From: an uncultured Clostridia bacterium | Lineage (GTDB): Bacteria; Bacillota; Clostridia; Christensenellales; Aristaeellaceae | Direction of reading: 5' to 3' | Assembly (NCBI GenBank): GCA_904420265.1 | Contig: CAJFUU010000324.1 | Coordinates: 1 to 14,730 of the forward strand | Length of the DNA: 14,730 nt | Shown: positions 7,398 to 14,700 of the stretch, piece by piece | How the letters are laid out: every line of letters starts with the position of its first letter | How positions within the stretch are numbered: position 1 is the first letter of the stretch | Program-made: the position numbers and the translations under genes | Notes under the pieces: model-generated | Database searches by the model: none | What the model saw: the letters and a program-made list of their open reading frames with translations, nothing else | Told to the model about the DNA's origin: nothing

Positions 7398-8387
7398 CTA
7401 AGCCCGGATTTCCTGCCGCATGAACACGATGTAGGAAACCGTAAACGAGAGCAACACCAGCGCCACCATGCACGTCAGGTGCGGCCAGACCAGCATAACG
7501 CTCTGCTCAAACGAGAGGTAACCGGCCAGCGCCCCGGAAAGGGCCGAGGTGGTGGTAAAGCCGATGAAGCGCACGTCCGGGTTAAGCAGCGTGGTGGCGG
7601 CTTCGGAGTAAAGATAATAGGGCGAGGTTCGCTGCAAATTCAATTCAAGCTGATAGTTGTTCAGCATGTTGTAGTAGCCTTCAATGCCGTCCAGCGGGTA
7701 GCAGAGGTTGGCAATTACGCTCGCCACCATGCTGGCAAACACCGTCAGGTAAATCCACAGGGCAATGACAATCAGCGCCGCCGTGGCCGCATGTTTGCAC
7801 AAAACGGAGCAGAGAATGGAAATTCCCAGCCACAGCATCGTGTAAAACGCGGTGAGCAGCAAATAGGAAAACAGCCTGAGCAGTTCTTCGCCCGTGGGAG
7901 GCACGCCGATGGCGACCAGCCCCAGCGCGCCGACCATGATCCCCACAAAGAAGATCATTAGCAGGATAACCGTAGCGCCGGCCAGGAACTTGGCGTTGAT
8001 TACCGCGTCGCGGTGAATGGGCTGCGAAACCAGGCGGTTGAGCGTGCCCTGCGAGCGCTCGCGGTTGATGGCGTCAAACCCCAGCGCCAGCCCCACCAGC
8101 GGGGTAAGGTACGCCAGGAACGAGGCAAACGACGGTATGGAACTGCCGCTGGTGGTGTACATGGAAAGGAAGATATACTCGCTGCTGTCCGAACCCATCA
8201 ACCCGGCAAGCGCGCCATAGAGGCTGGCCAGGCTGGTGAGGATCAGCAGGATAAACAGCAGCTTAAAGCGCGCGCTGTGAAAGTGATCCGCCAGTTCCTT
8301 GCGATAAAGCGTGGAAAAGCCGCCGGACGCGCGCGGCCTACGCTCGTTTGCGCGGGCCGGATTTGCCGCTTTCGCGCTTGCCTGCAT
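7398..8387 (-). CDS. ABC-2 type transporter permease
   Basis: A 329-residue integral membrane protein with about six hydrophobic segments (near 42-63, 90-105, 135-160, 172-195, 200-227 and 295-322). Between the second and third lies INRERSQGTLNRLVSQPIHR, the coupling-helix signature of NosY/ABC-2 permeases. It would form the membrane channel for the ATPase encoded just upstream. The chosen ATG (8387) has GGCAGGTGA about 6 nt upstream. An alternative ATG at 8420 would add 11 residues but has a weaker site. With the chosen start the gene overlaps the ATPase gene by 50 bp, so the two are probably translationally coupled. The substrate is unknown; such two-gene ABC-2 systems usually export or act on membrane processes. 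Confidence 0.92.
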   Translation of the reverse strand: MQASAKAANPARANERRPRASGGFSTLYRKELADHFHSARFKLLFILLILTSLASLYGALAGLMGSDSSEYIFLSMYTTSGSSIPSFASFLAYLTPLVGLALGFDAINRERSQGTLNRLVSQPIHRDAVINAKFLAGATVILLMIFFVGIMVGALGLVAIGVPPTGEELLRLFSYLLLTAFYTMLWLGISILCSVLCKHAATAALIVIALWIYLTVFASMVASVIANLCYPLDGIEGYYNMLNNYQLELNLQRTSPYYLYSEAATTLLNPDVRFIGFTTTSALSGALAGYLSFEQSVMLVWPHLTCMVALVLLSFTVSYIVFMRQEIRA

Positions 8388-9330
8388 GTTGTTCACCTGC
8401 CTTTTCAAAGTATCTTGCATAGATTTCGTCCAGGTCGCCGCCGCGTTGACGCAGGTGGGTTACGCAGAAACCGCCTTCAATCAGTCGTCGCGCCACTTCG
8501 CCGCGCACGTCCTCGCGCGCACGCGCCACGGCCAGGCCGTCGGCCGTTTCCACCTCGCCCACGCAGTCCATGCCGCGCAGCGCTTCAAGCAGTTTTTCGC
8601 CGCCGGGCTGCGCATCCACTTCAAAGCAGTAGCCATTTTCGATTTCGATTTGCCGGCCCAGTTCGCCAATCGCGCCGCAGGCAACCAGCTTGCCGTGGAC
8701 GAAAATACCTACACGGTCGCAAATCTGCTGAATCTGGTGCAACTGGTGCGAGGAAATCAGCACCGTGCGCCCGTCCTTCTCCGCCAGCTCGCGAATCAGG
8801 GCCATCAGCTCGCGCATACCCTCGGGGTCGATGCCGTTGGTAGGCTCGTCCATGATCAGCACGTCGGGATCCTTCATCAGTATATCGGCGATGCCCAGGC
8901 GCTGTTTCATACCCTTGGAATAGGCGCCGGCGCGGCGGTCGGCGGCCTCCAGCATGCCCACGCGCTGCAAAAGTTCGTCCATGCGCGCCTCCAGCGCTTC
9001 GCCCTGCAGGCCGTTCATGCGCCCGGTCATGCGCAGGTTTTCGCGCCCGGTCATGTCCGGGTAAAAGCCCATGTTGTCGGGCAGGTAACCCACAAAGCGC
9101 TTGACGCGAATGGGGTCGCGCGTACAGTCCACGCCCTTGATGACGGCGTTGCCGGCGCTGGGCTCGGTAAGGCCCAGCAGCATCAGCGTGGTGGTGGTCT
9201 TGCCTGCGCCGTTGGGGCCGAGCAGGCCAAACACCTCGCCCTCCTCCACGCGCAGGTTCAATCCGTCCACGGCGGTGACCGCGCCGTAACGCTTGGTCAG
9301 GCCATTTGTCTCAATGATCGTCTTTGCCAC
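8338..9330 (-). CDS. ABC transporter ATP-binding protein
   Basis: A 330-residue ATPase subunit. The nucleotide-binding domain occupies about 5-220: Walker A GPNGAGKT (38-45), signature YSKGMKQRL (137-145), Walker B VLIMDEP with catalytic E162, D-loop NGID and switch H195. The segment GYLPDNMGFY has aspartate where the Q-loop glutamine often is, a known variant in CcmA/NatA-like ATPases. The C-terminal ~100 residues form the accessory domain seen in ABC-2 ATPases and end in a Lys/Arg-rich tail. The start is a GTG two bases after the stop of the NEW3 gene, with GGGAGG 8 nt upstream. The open frame continues upstream, but that extension overlaps the NEW3 gene and is unlikely to be used. Confidence 0.95.
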   Translation of the reverse strand: MAKTIIETNGLTKRYGAVTAVDGLNLRVEEGEVFGLLGPNGAGKTTTTLMLLGLTEPSAGNAVIKGVDCTRDPIRVKRFVGYLPDNMGFYPDMTGRENLRMTGRMNGLQGEALEARMDELLQRVGMLEAADRRAGAYSKGMKQRLGIADILMKDPDVLIMDEPTNGIDPEGMRELMALIRELAEKDGRTVLISSHQLHQIQQICDRVGIFVHGKLVACGAIGELGRQIEIENGYCFEVDAQPGGEKLLEALRGMDCVGEVETADGLAVARAREDVRGEVARRLIEGGFCVTHLRQRGGDLDEIYARYFEKAGEQHAGKRESGKSGPRKRA

Positions 9331-9332
9331 GG

Positions 9333-10535
9333 TTAGCGCCTCCCGTATTTGCGCATCACGGCAACCACGACGACCACCAGCACCACAATCACGGCGATGC
9401 CTACAATTCCCCACTTGGTCTCCGTTTTAACCGTGACGCGGAATTCCGCCGAATCTGAAACGTTGCTTTCCGCAGCGGAGATGGTGGTCAGGTAATCGCC
9501 GGACATGGCGTCCTCGCCGGGGGTGATATAAGCGGTGGCTTCCACGGTCGCGCCCGACTCAATCAGTTCGATGGTTTCGGTGGAGAAGCGCACGGTCCAA
9601 CCCGTGGGCGCGCTGGAGGTGAGGTTTACGTTGGTCAAATCCGTATTGCCCGTGTTGGTCAGGGAAAGCTGCACGGCGGTTTCCTGGTTGGCGTAGGCGT
9701 CCAGGCTCAAAAGGCCGCTGGGCGTGCTGAGCACAAGGTCATAAGAACCGGTGATGGTTACTTCCAGCGTAAAGCTCATCCGCTCGGAAACGGACGTGGC
9801 CGTGCAGGGAATTTCATAAGTGCCCGCCTCCACGTTGGCCGGCGGCGTCACGCTGATGTCCACGCCCTGCGTGGTGCGCGCCTCCAAATCCAGCGCCGCC
9901 ACGCGCGTCGTCTCGCCTGAAGGCGTGAAACTGACCGTCCAGCCCGTGGGCGCGCTGGCCGAGAAGGCATACGATTGCGCCGAAAGCGTGTTGTTGATCA
10001 GCGTCGCCGAAAAGGTGAACGCGGTCTGGGCGTCTCCCTCCTGGGAGGGATATTCCACCTCAAAACTGCTCTGGCCAAGTTCCTCGGCGCTTACGATGAA
10101 TGTAACCGTCAGCGTATCGGAAAAGTTTTCGCCGGCGGCTTGAAGAACCACGGCGTATTCGCCGGCCTCGGTTTCCAGGGGAATTTCCATTTCAAAGGCC
10201 ACGGTGTCAACCACTTCGCCGTCGCGCGCGTGCACCTGGCTTACGCGCTGGCCGCTGGCGCTGAACGCGCCCGACCAACCCTCGGGCATTTCTTCTACGG
10301 AAAGCGCGAAGTCCTGCGACTGGCCGCTGTAATTGTCGATGGACAAATCCAGCGTCATTTCGTCGCCCGCGTTGACCGTCATGGAGGGATAGGGCGTGCT
10401 CAGTTCAACATACGGCTCGGCAGGCGTTTCTGTCTCCTGCACCGGTTCGGCCAGCGCTGAAGCCGTCAGTACAACCAGCGCCAGCAAAACAGCCAGCAGC
10501 CTGGGCAGCGCGCGCGTTTGCCTGTGTTTCATCAT
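9333..10535 (-). CDS. Exported, membrane-anchored NEW3-domain protein of an ABC operon
   Basis: A 400-residue protein with a signal peptide (1-29, cleavage after ALA). Three Ig-like beta-sandwich repeats follow at about 40-150, 155-262 and 265-370, then one transmembrane helix at about 374-394 with a basic RKYGRR tail. Each repeat carries a P-x-G-W motif (84-87, 196-199, 310-313) and a G-x-Y turn further on, as in NEW3/COG1470 proteins. The bulk would lie outside the cell. It is the first gene of a unit with the ATPase (2-bp gap) and permease, so it probably works with that transporter as an extracellular adaptor or substrate-handling domain; this is inference. GGAAG lies 6 nt before the chosen ATG. 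A TTG one codon upstream and an ATG one codon downstream are alternatives. Confidence 0.85.
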   Translation of the reverse strand: MMKHRQTRALPRLLAVLLALVVLTASALAEPVQETETPAEPYVELSTPYPSMTVNAGDEMTLDLSIDNYSGQSQDFALSVEEMPEGWSGAFSASGQRVSQVHARDGEVVDTVAFEMEIPLETEAGEYAVVLQAAGENFSDTLTVTFIVSAEELGQSSFEVEYPSQEGDAQTAFTFSATLINNTLSAQSYAFSASAPTGWTVSFTPSGETTRVAALDLEARTTQGVDISVTPPANVEAGTYEIPCTATSVSERMSFTLEVTITGSYDLVLSTPSGLLSLDAYANQETAVQLSLTNTGNTDLTNVNLTSSAPTGWTVRFSTETIELIESGATVEATAYITPGEDAMSGDYLTTISAAESNVSDSAEFRVTVKTETKWGIVGIAVIVVLVVVVVAVMRKYGRR

Positions 10536-10688
10536 CAACCACTTCCGTCTTTATAGTTTTCGCGTTTCCGCGATAGGAACATTGTATTTTCACAAGTTAT
10601 GATGGACTTAAAAAAACCCATGAACAGACCGTGAACAAATTTCACACATTTCGTGTACAGCCATCTGCAGAAATGCGGGCGTTCCCTA

Positions 10689-10703
10689 ACTTGCACTACA
10701 AAC
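10689..10703. promoter_or_regulatory. Candidate GntR operator upstream of the GntR promoter
   Basis: The core TTGCACTACAA (10691-10701) is an 11-base palindrome with one mismatched pair. It lies 5 bp before the -35 box of the GntR gene. The 10-mer actacaaact recurs at 11567-11576 after the GntR gene, in another imperfect palindrome. TTGTA-N-TACAA-like sites are the usual shape for FadR/FCD-type GntR operators, so autoregulation is likely. Confidence 0.45.
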
Positions 10704-10706
10704 TTC

Positions 10707-10735
10707 TTGACAATCTGTCTGCCAAACGGTAAAAT
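10707..10735 (+). promoter_or_regulatory. Near-consensus sigma-A promoter of the GntR-nan operon
   Basis: TTGACA at 10707-10712 (6/6) and TAAAAT at 10730-10735 (5/6) are separated by exactly 17 bp. Transcription would start near 10742, giving a 5' leader of about 108 nt before the GntR start codon. This is the strongest promoter match in the window and fits a repressor-controlled operon. Confidence 0.8.
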
Positions 10736-10849
10736 GGAGTTGTGAAGTCTGCCGGAACATGCCGCTTCGGGAAAAGCGCTTTGCCGCCTGCGCCGGCGCG
10801 TGAACGGGCCGTCCGCATTCGCACTTTCGCCATAAGGAAAGGGGCCGCC

Positions 10850-11560
10850 ATGTCAAAACAACGCGATGAAAAGCTCTATATCAAGGTCTTTCGTGAATTG
10901 CGGGATTATATATTGCGCCACAACCTCAAGCCGGGAGACCTGATCCCCACGGAGATGGAGTTGTGCGACAAACTCGGCGTCAGCCGCAACGTGCTGCGCG
11001 AGGCCATCAAGGCCATGGAGCTGATGGGCATTGTCACCTCCCGTCCGGGCAGAGGCACGGCGGTCTGCCCCTTCAGTCTGGATTTTATCTTCCAGAACGT
11101 GCTGCTTTCCACGGCGGACGACAGCGAAAAGGCGATCCTGGAAATGCTCAACATTCGCAAAAAAATCGAATTGGGCTATATGCACGAAGTCTTTCGCGTG
11201 CTCAACTACGAACACATCCGCAACCTGCGCGAAAACTTTGACCGCTTTAAGGAGAGGCAGGAAAACCATCTTTACACGCTCGACGCCGACCACGACTTTC
11301 ACATGGCCATGTTTGCTCCCCTGGGCAACAACACGCTGATTACGCTGCTGGAGGCCATCTGGCAGGTGGACGCCATTTTCCGCCCCGAGGAAAAGTTGCT
11401 GTTTAAACCGGAAACCATCGCCGAACACGAGGCCATACTGCGCGCGCTGGAAGAGCACAACGAAGAGGCGTTTTTTGCCGCCATGCTGTCGCATTTTTCC
11501 ATGGGAAAATACGCGCCGGCCGCAGGGAAACCGTCTTTGCACATTTCGGCGGCAGACTGA
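10850..11560 (+). CDS. GntR family transcriptional regulator, FadR/FCD type (NanR-like by context)
   Basis: A 236-residue regulator. The N-terminal winged helix (about 5-75) contains LKPGDLIPTEMELCDKLGVS, then RNVLREAIKAME and the wing GIVTSRPGRGT. The C-terminal FCD effector domain (about 95-218) carries D147-x3-H151, H193 and H215, spaced like the metal-binding set of this domain. It probably senses a sialic acid intermediate and represses the nan genes that follow; this is inferred from context. The ATG at 10850 is preceded by AAGGAAAGGGG. The open frame begins 36 codons earlier, at the predicted transcription start, and that part looks like leader. E. coli NanR is of the same FCD class, but orthology cannot be claimed. 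Confidence 0.93.
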   Translation: MSKQRDEKLYIKVFRELRDYILRHNLKPGDLIPTEMELCDKLGVSRNVLREAIKAMELMGIVTSRPGRGTAVCPFSLDFIFQNVLLSTADDSEKAILEMLNIRKKIELGYMHEVFRVLNYEHIRNLRENFDRFKERQENHLYTLDADHDFHMAMFAPLGNNTLITLLEAIWQVDAIFRPEEKLLFKPETIAEHEAILRALEEHNEEAFFAAMLSHFSMGKYAPAAGKPSLHISAAD

Positions 11561-11575
11561 GTTCGTACTACAAAC
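11561..11575. promoter_or_regulatory. Second candidate GntR operator, before nanA
   Basis: This 15-base palindrome, GTTcGTA-C-TACaAAC, has a single mismatched pair and begins directly after the GntR stop codon, 81 bp before the nanA start. It shares actacaaact with the site at 10689-10703. No clear promoter is seen beside it, so it may act as a downstream operator or roadblock. Confidence 0.4.
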
Positions 11576-11641
11576 TACATCCATCAACGCAAAGGGGCCA
11601 ACCGCCCTTCGCAGCATCCAACCATCAAGGAGGAATCTCCC

Positions 11642-12568
11642 GTGAACAGTTCCACGAAATATCAAGGTGTGTTCCCCGCGTTTTACGCCTGCTATGACGA
11701 GCGCGGGGAAATCAGCCCCGAACGCGCCGCGCGCCTGGCGGAACATCTGATTGCCAAGGGCGTGCAGGGCTTGTACGTGGGCGGCTCGTCCGGCGAGTGT
11801 ATCTACCAGGGCGTTGAGGAGCGCAAAGAGACGCTGCGCGCCGTGGTGGAAGCGGTTGCCGGCCGCGCCGTCGTCATCGCCCATGTGGCCGCCAATTCCA
11901 CGCGCGACAGCGCGCTTCTGGCTGCGCATGCCCAGTCTCTGGGCGTAGACGCCATTGCCGCCATTCCGCCCATTTATTTTAAGTTGCCCGAATACGCCAT
12001 CGCCGACTATTGGAACGCCATTTCCGCCGCCGCGCCCGAGACCGATTTCTTCATCTACAATATTCCTCAGTTGGCCGGCGTGACGCTCACGCCCCGGCTG
12101 CTGGAAAAGATGTTGGAAAATCCGCGCGTGAAGGGCGTGAAAAATTCTTCCATGGCCACGCTGGATATCCAGACGTTCAAAATGATTGGCGGGGACGATT
12201 TTTACGTATTCAACGGGCCGGACGAGCAATTCCTGGCCGGGCGCCTGATGGGCGCCTGCGGCGGCATCGGCGGCACCTACGCGGCCATGCCGGAGTTGTT
12301 TTTGCGCATGGACGCGCTCATCCGCGCCGGCCGCGCGCAGGAAGCCGCGCCCATTCAGATGGATGTCAACCGCATCATCTCCGCGTTGTGCGCCTGCCAC
12401 GGCAACATGTACGCCGTCATCAAGGAATTGCTGCGCCGTCGCGGCGTAGAGGTCGGCTCCGTGCGTTCCCCCCTGTCGCCGCTGGAAAAACAGGACATGG
12501 CGCAGGTGGACCTGTGCGAGGAAATGATTGAAAAAGCCGTGGCGTTGCACACGGCGCAGGCGCTTTAG
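11642..12568 (+). CDS. nanA: N-acetylneuraminate lyase
   Basis: A 308-residue class I aldolase of the DHDPS/NAL family that cleaves N-acetylneuraminate to N-acetylmannosamine and pyruvate in the cytosol. The Schiff-base lysine is K167 (KGVKNSS) and the catalytic tyrosine is Y139 (FFIYNIP), two residues off the E. coli numbering (K165, Y137). The carboxylate-binding loop YVGGSSGE (45-52) matches the YVGGSTGE of NanA, and FNGPDEQ (190-196) plus the following GGIGGTY match NanA rather than DapA. The start is GTG at 11642, with AAGGAGG about 8-9 nt upstream. It follows the GntR gene by 81 bp and precedes nanE and nanK, which supports the substrate assignment. Confidence 0.95.
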   Translation: MNSSTKYQGVFPAFYACYDERGEISPERAARLAEHLIAKGVQGLYVGGSSGECIYQGVEERKETLRAVVEAVAGRAVVIAHVAANSTRDSALLAAHAQSLGVDAIAAIPPIYFKLPEYAIADYWNAISAAAPETDFFIYNIPQLAGVTLTPRLLEKMLENPRVKGVKNSSMATLDIQTFKMIGGDDFYVFNGPDEQFLAGRLMGACGGIGGTYAAMPELFLRMDALIRAGRAQEAAPIQMDVNRIISALCACHGNMYAVIKELLRRRGVEVGSVRSPLSPLEKQDMAQVDLCEEMIEKAVALHTAQAL

Positions 12569-12569
12569 C

Positions 12570-12725
12570 GCGTGTTTGAAAAGGAAAAATCCGCAATTCC
12601 GAGAGGATTTCCCGCCAGTTCCCGCGAAGAATTCGCGGGCTTCGCGGCGCTAAACCAAGAATATGGGGCGCCAGAACGGCGCGGAAGACGCCAAATTGCA
12701 TTTTAAGAAATTTTCAAACGCACGC
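12570..12725. repeat. 156 bp inverted-repeat element between nanA and nanE (MITE-like or structured RNA)
   Basis: The left end GCGTGTTTGAAAA (12570-12582) is the reverse complement of the right end TTTTCAAAC-GC-ACGC (12711-12725), apart from a 2-base insertion. Similarity continues inward (AAATCCGCAATT on the left against AAATGCAATTT on the reverse-complemented right). The centre has a perfect 8 bp stem, CCCGCGAA-GAA-TTCGCGGG (12621-12639). The element begins one base after the nanA stop and ends just before the nanE ribosome binding site. No reading frame is convincing. It may be a small non-autonomous mobile element or an RNA structure in the nan transcript. Confidence 0.6.
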
Positions 12726-12746
12726 TGGGCGAGGGGAGGAAACACT

Positions 12747-13451
12747 ATGGAAAAACAGGCATTGTTTGCCGCTTTGAAGGGGCGGTTGATCGTCTCCTGT
12801 CAGGCGCTGGAGGACGAACCCCTGTACGATCCCGAACGCTCGCTGATGGGCCACATGGCGCTGGCCGCCAAGCTGGGCGGCGCTTCTGGCATCCGCGCCA
12901 ACACTGTGCGCGATATTGAAGATATTCGCCGCCATGTGGACTTGCCCATTATTGGCATCATCAAGCGCGTGTACGGCGACAGCGACGTGTATATCACGCC
13001 CACGCTTGAAGAGGTGGACGCGCTGGTGGCCGTGGGCGCAGACATTATCGCCACCGACGCCACCGACCGTCCGCGCCCGAATGGGATCGATTTTGAAACC
13101 TTCTTCCGCGCCTGCCGCGAACGCTATCCGCACGCGGTGTTCATGGCCGACTGCTCCAATTATGCGGAAGGCATGCGCGCGGCCCGGCTGGGCTTCGACC
13201 TTGTTGGCACCACCATGGCCAGCTATACCGCCTATACGCGCGGCCGTTCCCTGCCCGATTTGGAAATGATCGGCGCGCTTGCGCGCGACGCGGGCGTTCC
13301 CGTGGTGGCCGAGGGCGGCATCTGGACGCCCGAGCAGCTTAAAAGCGTGTTTGCCGCCGGTGCGCACACCGCTGTGGTTGGCAGCGCCATTACCCGGCCC
13401 ATGCTCATTACCCGCCGGTTCGCCGCAGTCGTTCCCGGCGCGGAGGGTTGA
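12747..13451 (+). CDS. nanE: N-acetylmannosamine-6-phosphate 2-epimerase
   Basis: A 234-residue TIM-barrel enzyme of the NanE family that interconverts ManNAc-6-phosphate and GlcNAc-6-phosphate. It has the N-terminal LIVSCQALEDEPLY, the catalytic lysine K73 in GIIKRVYGDSDVYITPT, DATDRPRP (104-111), MADCSN with D135, the catalytic glutamate E189 in VVAEGGIWTPEQ, and the C-terminal phosphate-binding AVVGSAITRP. The length is normal for the family. GGGGAGGA ends 8 nt before the ATG at 12747. The frame opens 28 codons earlier, but that part overlaps the inverted-repeat element and has no ribosome binding site. The stop is 2 bp before nanK, so the two genes are coupled. Confidence 0.96.
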   Translation: MEKQALFAALKGRLIVSCQALEDEPLYDPERSLMGHMALAAKLGGASGIRANTVRDIEDIRRHVDLPIIGIIKRVYGDSDVYITPTLEEVDALVAVGADIIATDATDRPRPNGIDFETFFRACRERYPHAVFMADCSNYAEGMRAARLGFDLVGTTMASYTAYTRGRSLPDLEMIGALARDAGVPVVAEGGIWTPEQLKSVFAAGAHTAVVGSAITRPMLITRRFAAVVPGAEG

Positions 13452-13453
13452 CG

Positions 13454-14350
13454 ATGCAGGGGGCAATCCTGGCTCTGGACGCGGGCGGCACCAGCATCAA
13501 GTCCGCGCTCTTTGACGCCTCCGGACAGATCTGCCGGCAGGACGAGCGCCCTTCTCATGGCAAGGAGGGCGGCGCGGCGCTGATGGAGGCCGTCTGCAGG
13601 GCCGTTTCCGAGGCCGGGCCGTGCGCGGCCATCGGCCTTTCGGTGACGGGCCAGGTGGACGCCGCCTCGGGTCGCATCGTTTTCGCCAACGACAACGTGC
13701 CCAACTTTACCGGTTTTCCCGTGCGGGATTTTTTGCAGGAGCGTTTTGGCGTGCCTGTGGCCGTGCAAAACGACGTGAACGCCGCCGCGCTGGGCGAGGC
13801 CTTTTTTGGCGCGGCGCGCGAAGCAACGGATTTTCTGTGCGTCACGCTGGGCACAGGCGTGGGCGGCGCCGTGGTCATCGGCCGTGAGGTTTACGGCGGC
13901 GCAGACGGCGTGGCCGGCGAAGTGGGCCATATGGTTGCGCATCCGAACGGTCGGCCCTGTGTGTGCGGCCAGCGCGGTTGTTATGAGCAGTATGCCTCTG
14001 CGGGCGCGTTGGTGCGCGCGGCGCAGAAACTGGACGCCCGTTACGGGGACGGCCGGGCAATTTTCGCCGACCTGGAACGGCGCGAGGATTTGCGCGCCGT
14101 GGTGGACGCCTGGATTGAGGAAGTCCTCCTCGGCCTTGTGACGCTTACGCACATCTTCAATCCGCGCCTGTTCGTGCTCGGCGGCGGCGTCGCCGAGCAG
14201 CCGTATGTGCTCGAAGCGCTGCGGCAGCGTCTTCCCAGCCGTCTCATGCCCAGCTACCGCAACGTGCGCCTGGCGGGCGCAGAACTGGGCAACATGGCCG
14301 GCGTGTACGGCGCGCTGCACATCGCCCGCCGCGCCCTGGCTGCCGGTTGA
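13454..14350 (+). CDS. nanK: ROK family kinase, probable N-acetylmannosamine kinase
   Basis: A 298-residue sugar kinase of the ROK family, predicted to phosphorylate N-acetylmannosamine at O6 before NanE acts. It has the ATP-binding loop LDAGGTSIKSALF (D9-T13), the catalytic base D107 in QNDVNAAALGE, the second phosphate loop TLGTGVGGA, E156-x2-H159 in GEVGHM, and the zinc motif CVCGQRGC with C169, C171 and C176 (H159 is the fourth ligand). ROK kinases vary in sugar specificity (glucose, ManNAc, allose), so the assignment depends on the nanA-nanE context. The ATG at 13454 has GGAGGG 6 nt upstream and starts 2 bp after the nanE stop. Confidence 0.92.
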   Translation: MQGAILALDAGGTSIKSALFDASGQICRQDERPSHGKEGGAALMEAVCRAVSEAGPCAAIGLSVTGQVDAASGRIVFANDNVPNFTGFPVRDFLQERFGVPVAVQNDVNAAALGEAFFGAAREATDFLCVTLGTGVGGAVVIGREVYGGADGVAGEVGHMVAHPNGRPCVCGQRGCYEQYASAGALVRAAQKLDARYGDGRAIFADLERREDLRAVVDAWIEEVLLGLVTLTHIFNPRLFVLGGGVAEQPYVLEALRQRLPSRLMPSYRNVRLAGAELGNMAGVYGALHIARRALAAG

Positions 14351-14604
14351 CGCGCCCATTGTTTGCGTTGCTAAGCGCCTCCTGTTGCCTTGGTTCAAGC
14401 CGTTTGGCAAACCAATAATGTGGACGTTCCCGACAGGCGCCACGCCTCAATTTATCGTTTGAGGGGCAAGATGTTGGCAAAGTCAACATCCGCCAGAGCG
14501 AAGAGAAAGCCTGCAAGGCAAGGAAACAAACGCGCAGGCGAGGAAATCTACATGGACGTAAGCGACCGTGAACCGCAAGTGCGGCTGACGCAGGAAGTAA
14601 AAAT
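14351..14604. other. Non-coding stretch after nanK
   Basis: No convincing gene is seen here. A frame of 93 codons crosses the region but has no ribosome binding site and ordinary-looking, low-information content. Two weak stems are present: CCTCAA/TTGAGG at 14445-14464 and ATGTTG/CAACAT at 14471-14489. Neither has a T-run, so the end of the nan operon transcript is not defined. Confidence 0.5.
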
Positions 14605-14658
14605 TGCCTCTGACTTTTCTGGACAGTACCCCAAGCAACGGAGAAAGGAAAAAAGTGG

Positions 14659-14692
14659 CCTCCTGTCGTAGAATAGGAACTGCGACAGGAGG
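14659..14692 (+). promoter_or_regulatory. Perfect stem-loop that buries a Shine-Dalgarno sequence
   Basis: CCTCCTGTCG (14659-14668) pairs perfectly with CGACAGGAGG (14683-14692) around a 14-nt loop. The 3' arm contains AGGAGG, the ribosome binding site of the ORF starting at 14701, so transcripts entering from outside would hide it. A TTTT directly follows, so the same stem could also work as a weak terminator. Similar sequestering stems protect several insertion sequences from read-through expression. Confidence 0.65.
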
Positions 14693-14700
14693 TTTTCTGT

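Larger units (their letters stand above)
10536..10849. other. Divergent intergenic region between the NEW3-ABC unit and the GntR-nan operon
   Basis: This 314 bp gap contains no gene. It holds a near-consensus plus-strand promoter and a palindrome, listed separately, and the ~108-nt leader of the GntR gene, which includes the 10-base palindrome GCGCCGGCGC at 10790-10799. An imperfect inverted repeat GTGAA-CAAAT-TTCAC lies at 10631-10645. I could not find a convincing -35/-10 pair for the minus-strand NEW3 gene, although AT-rich sequence (TACAAT on the minus strand near 10586) is present. Confidence 0.6.

Noticed and set aside
10853..12550. A 565-codon minus-strand frame opposite the GntR and nanA genes
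   Set aside because: Both genes on the plus strand have complete catalytic or DNA-binding motifs and good starts; the antisense product shows no recognisable domain.
13232..14443. A 403-codon minus-strand frame opposite nanE and nanK
   Set aside because: It crosses two genes with complete active-site motifs and has no domain signal of its own.
14390..14671. A 93-codon plus-strand gene after nanK
   Set aside because: It has no ribosome binding site, no recognisable motif, and runs into the putative insertion sequence end and its hairpin.
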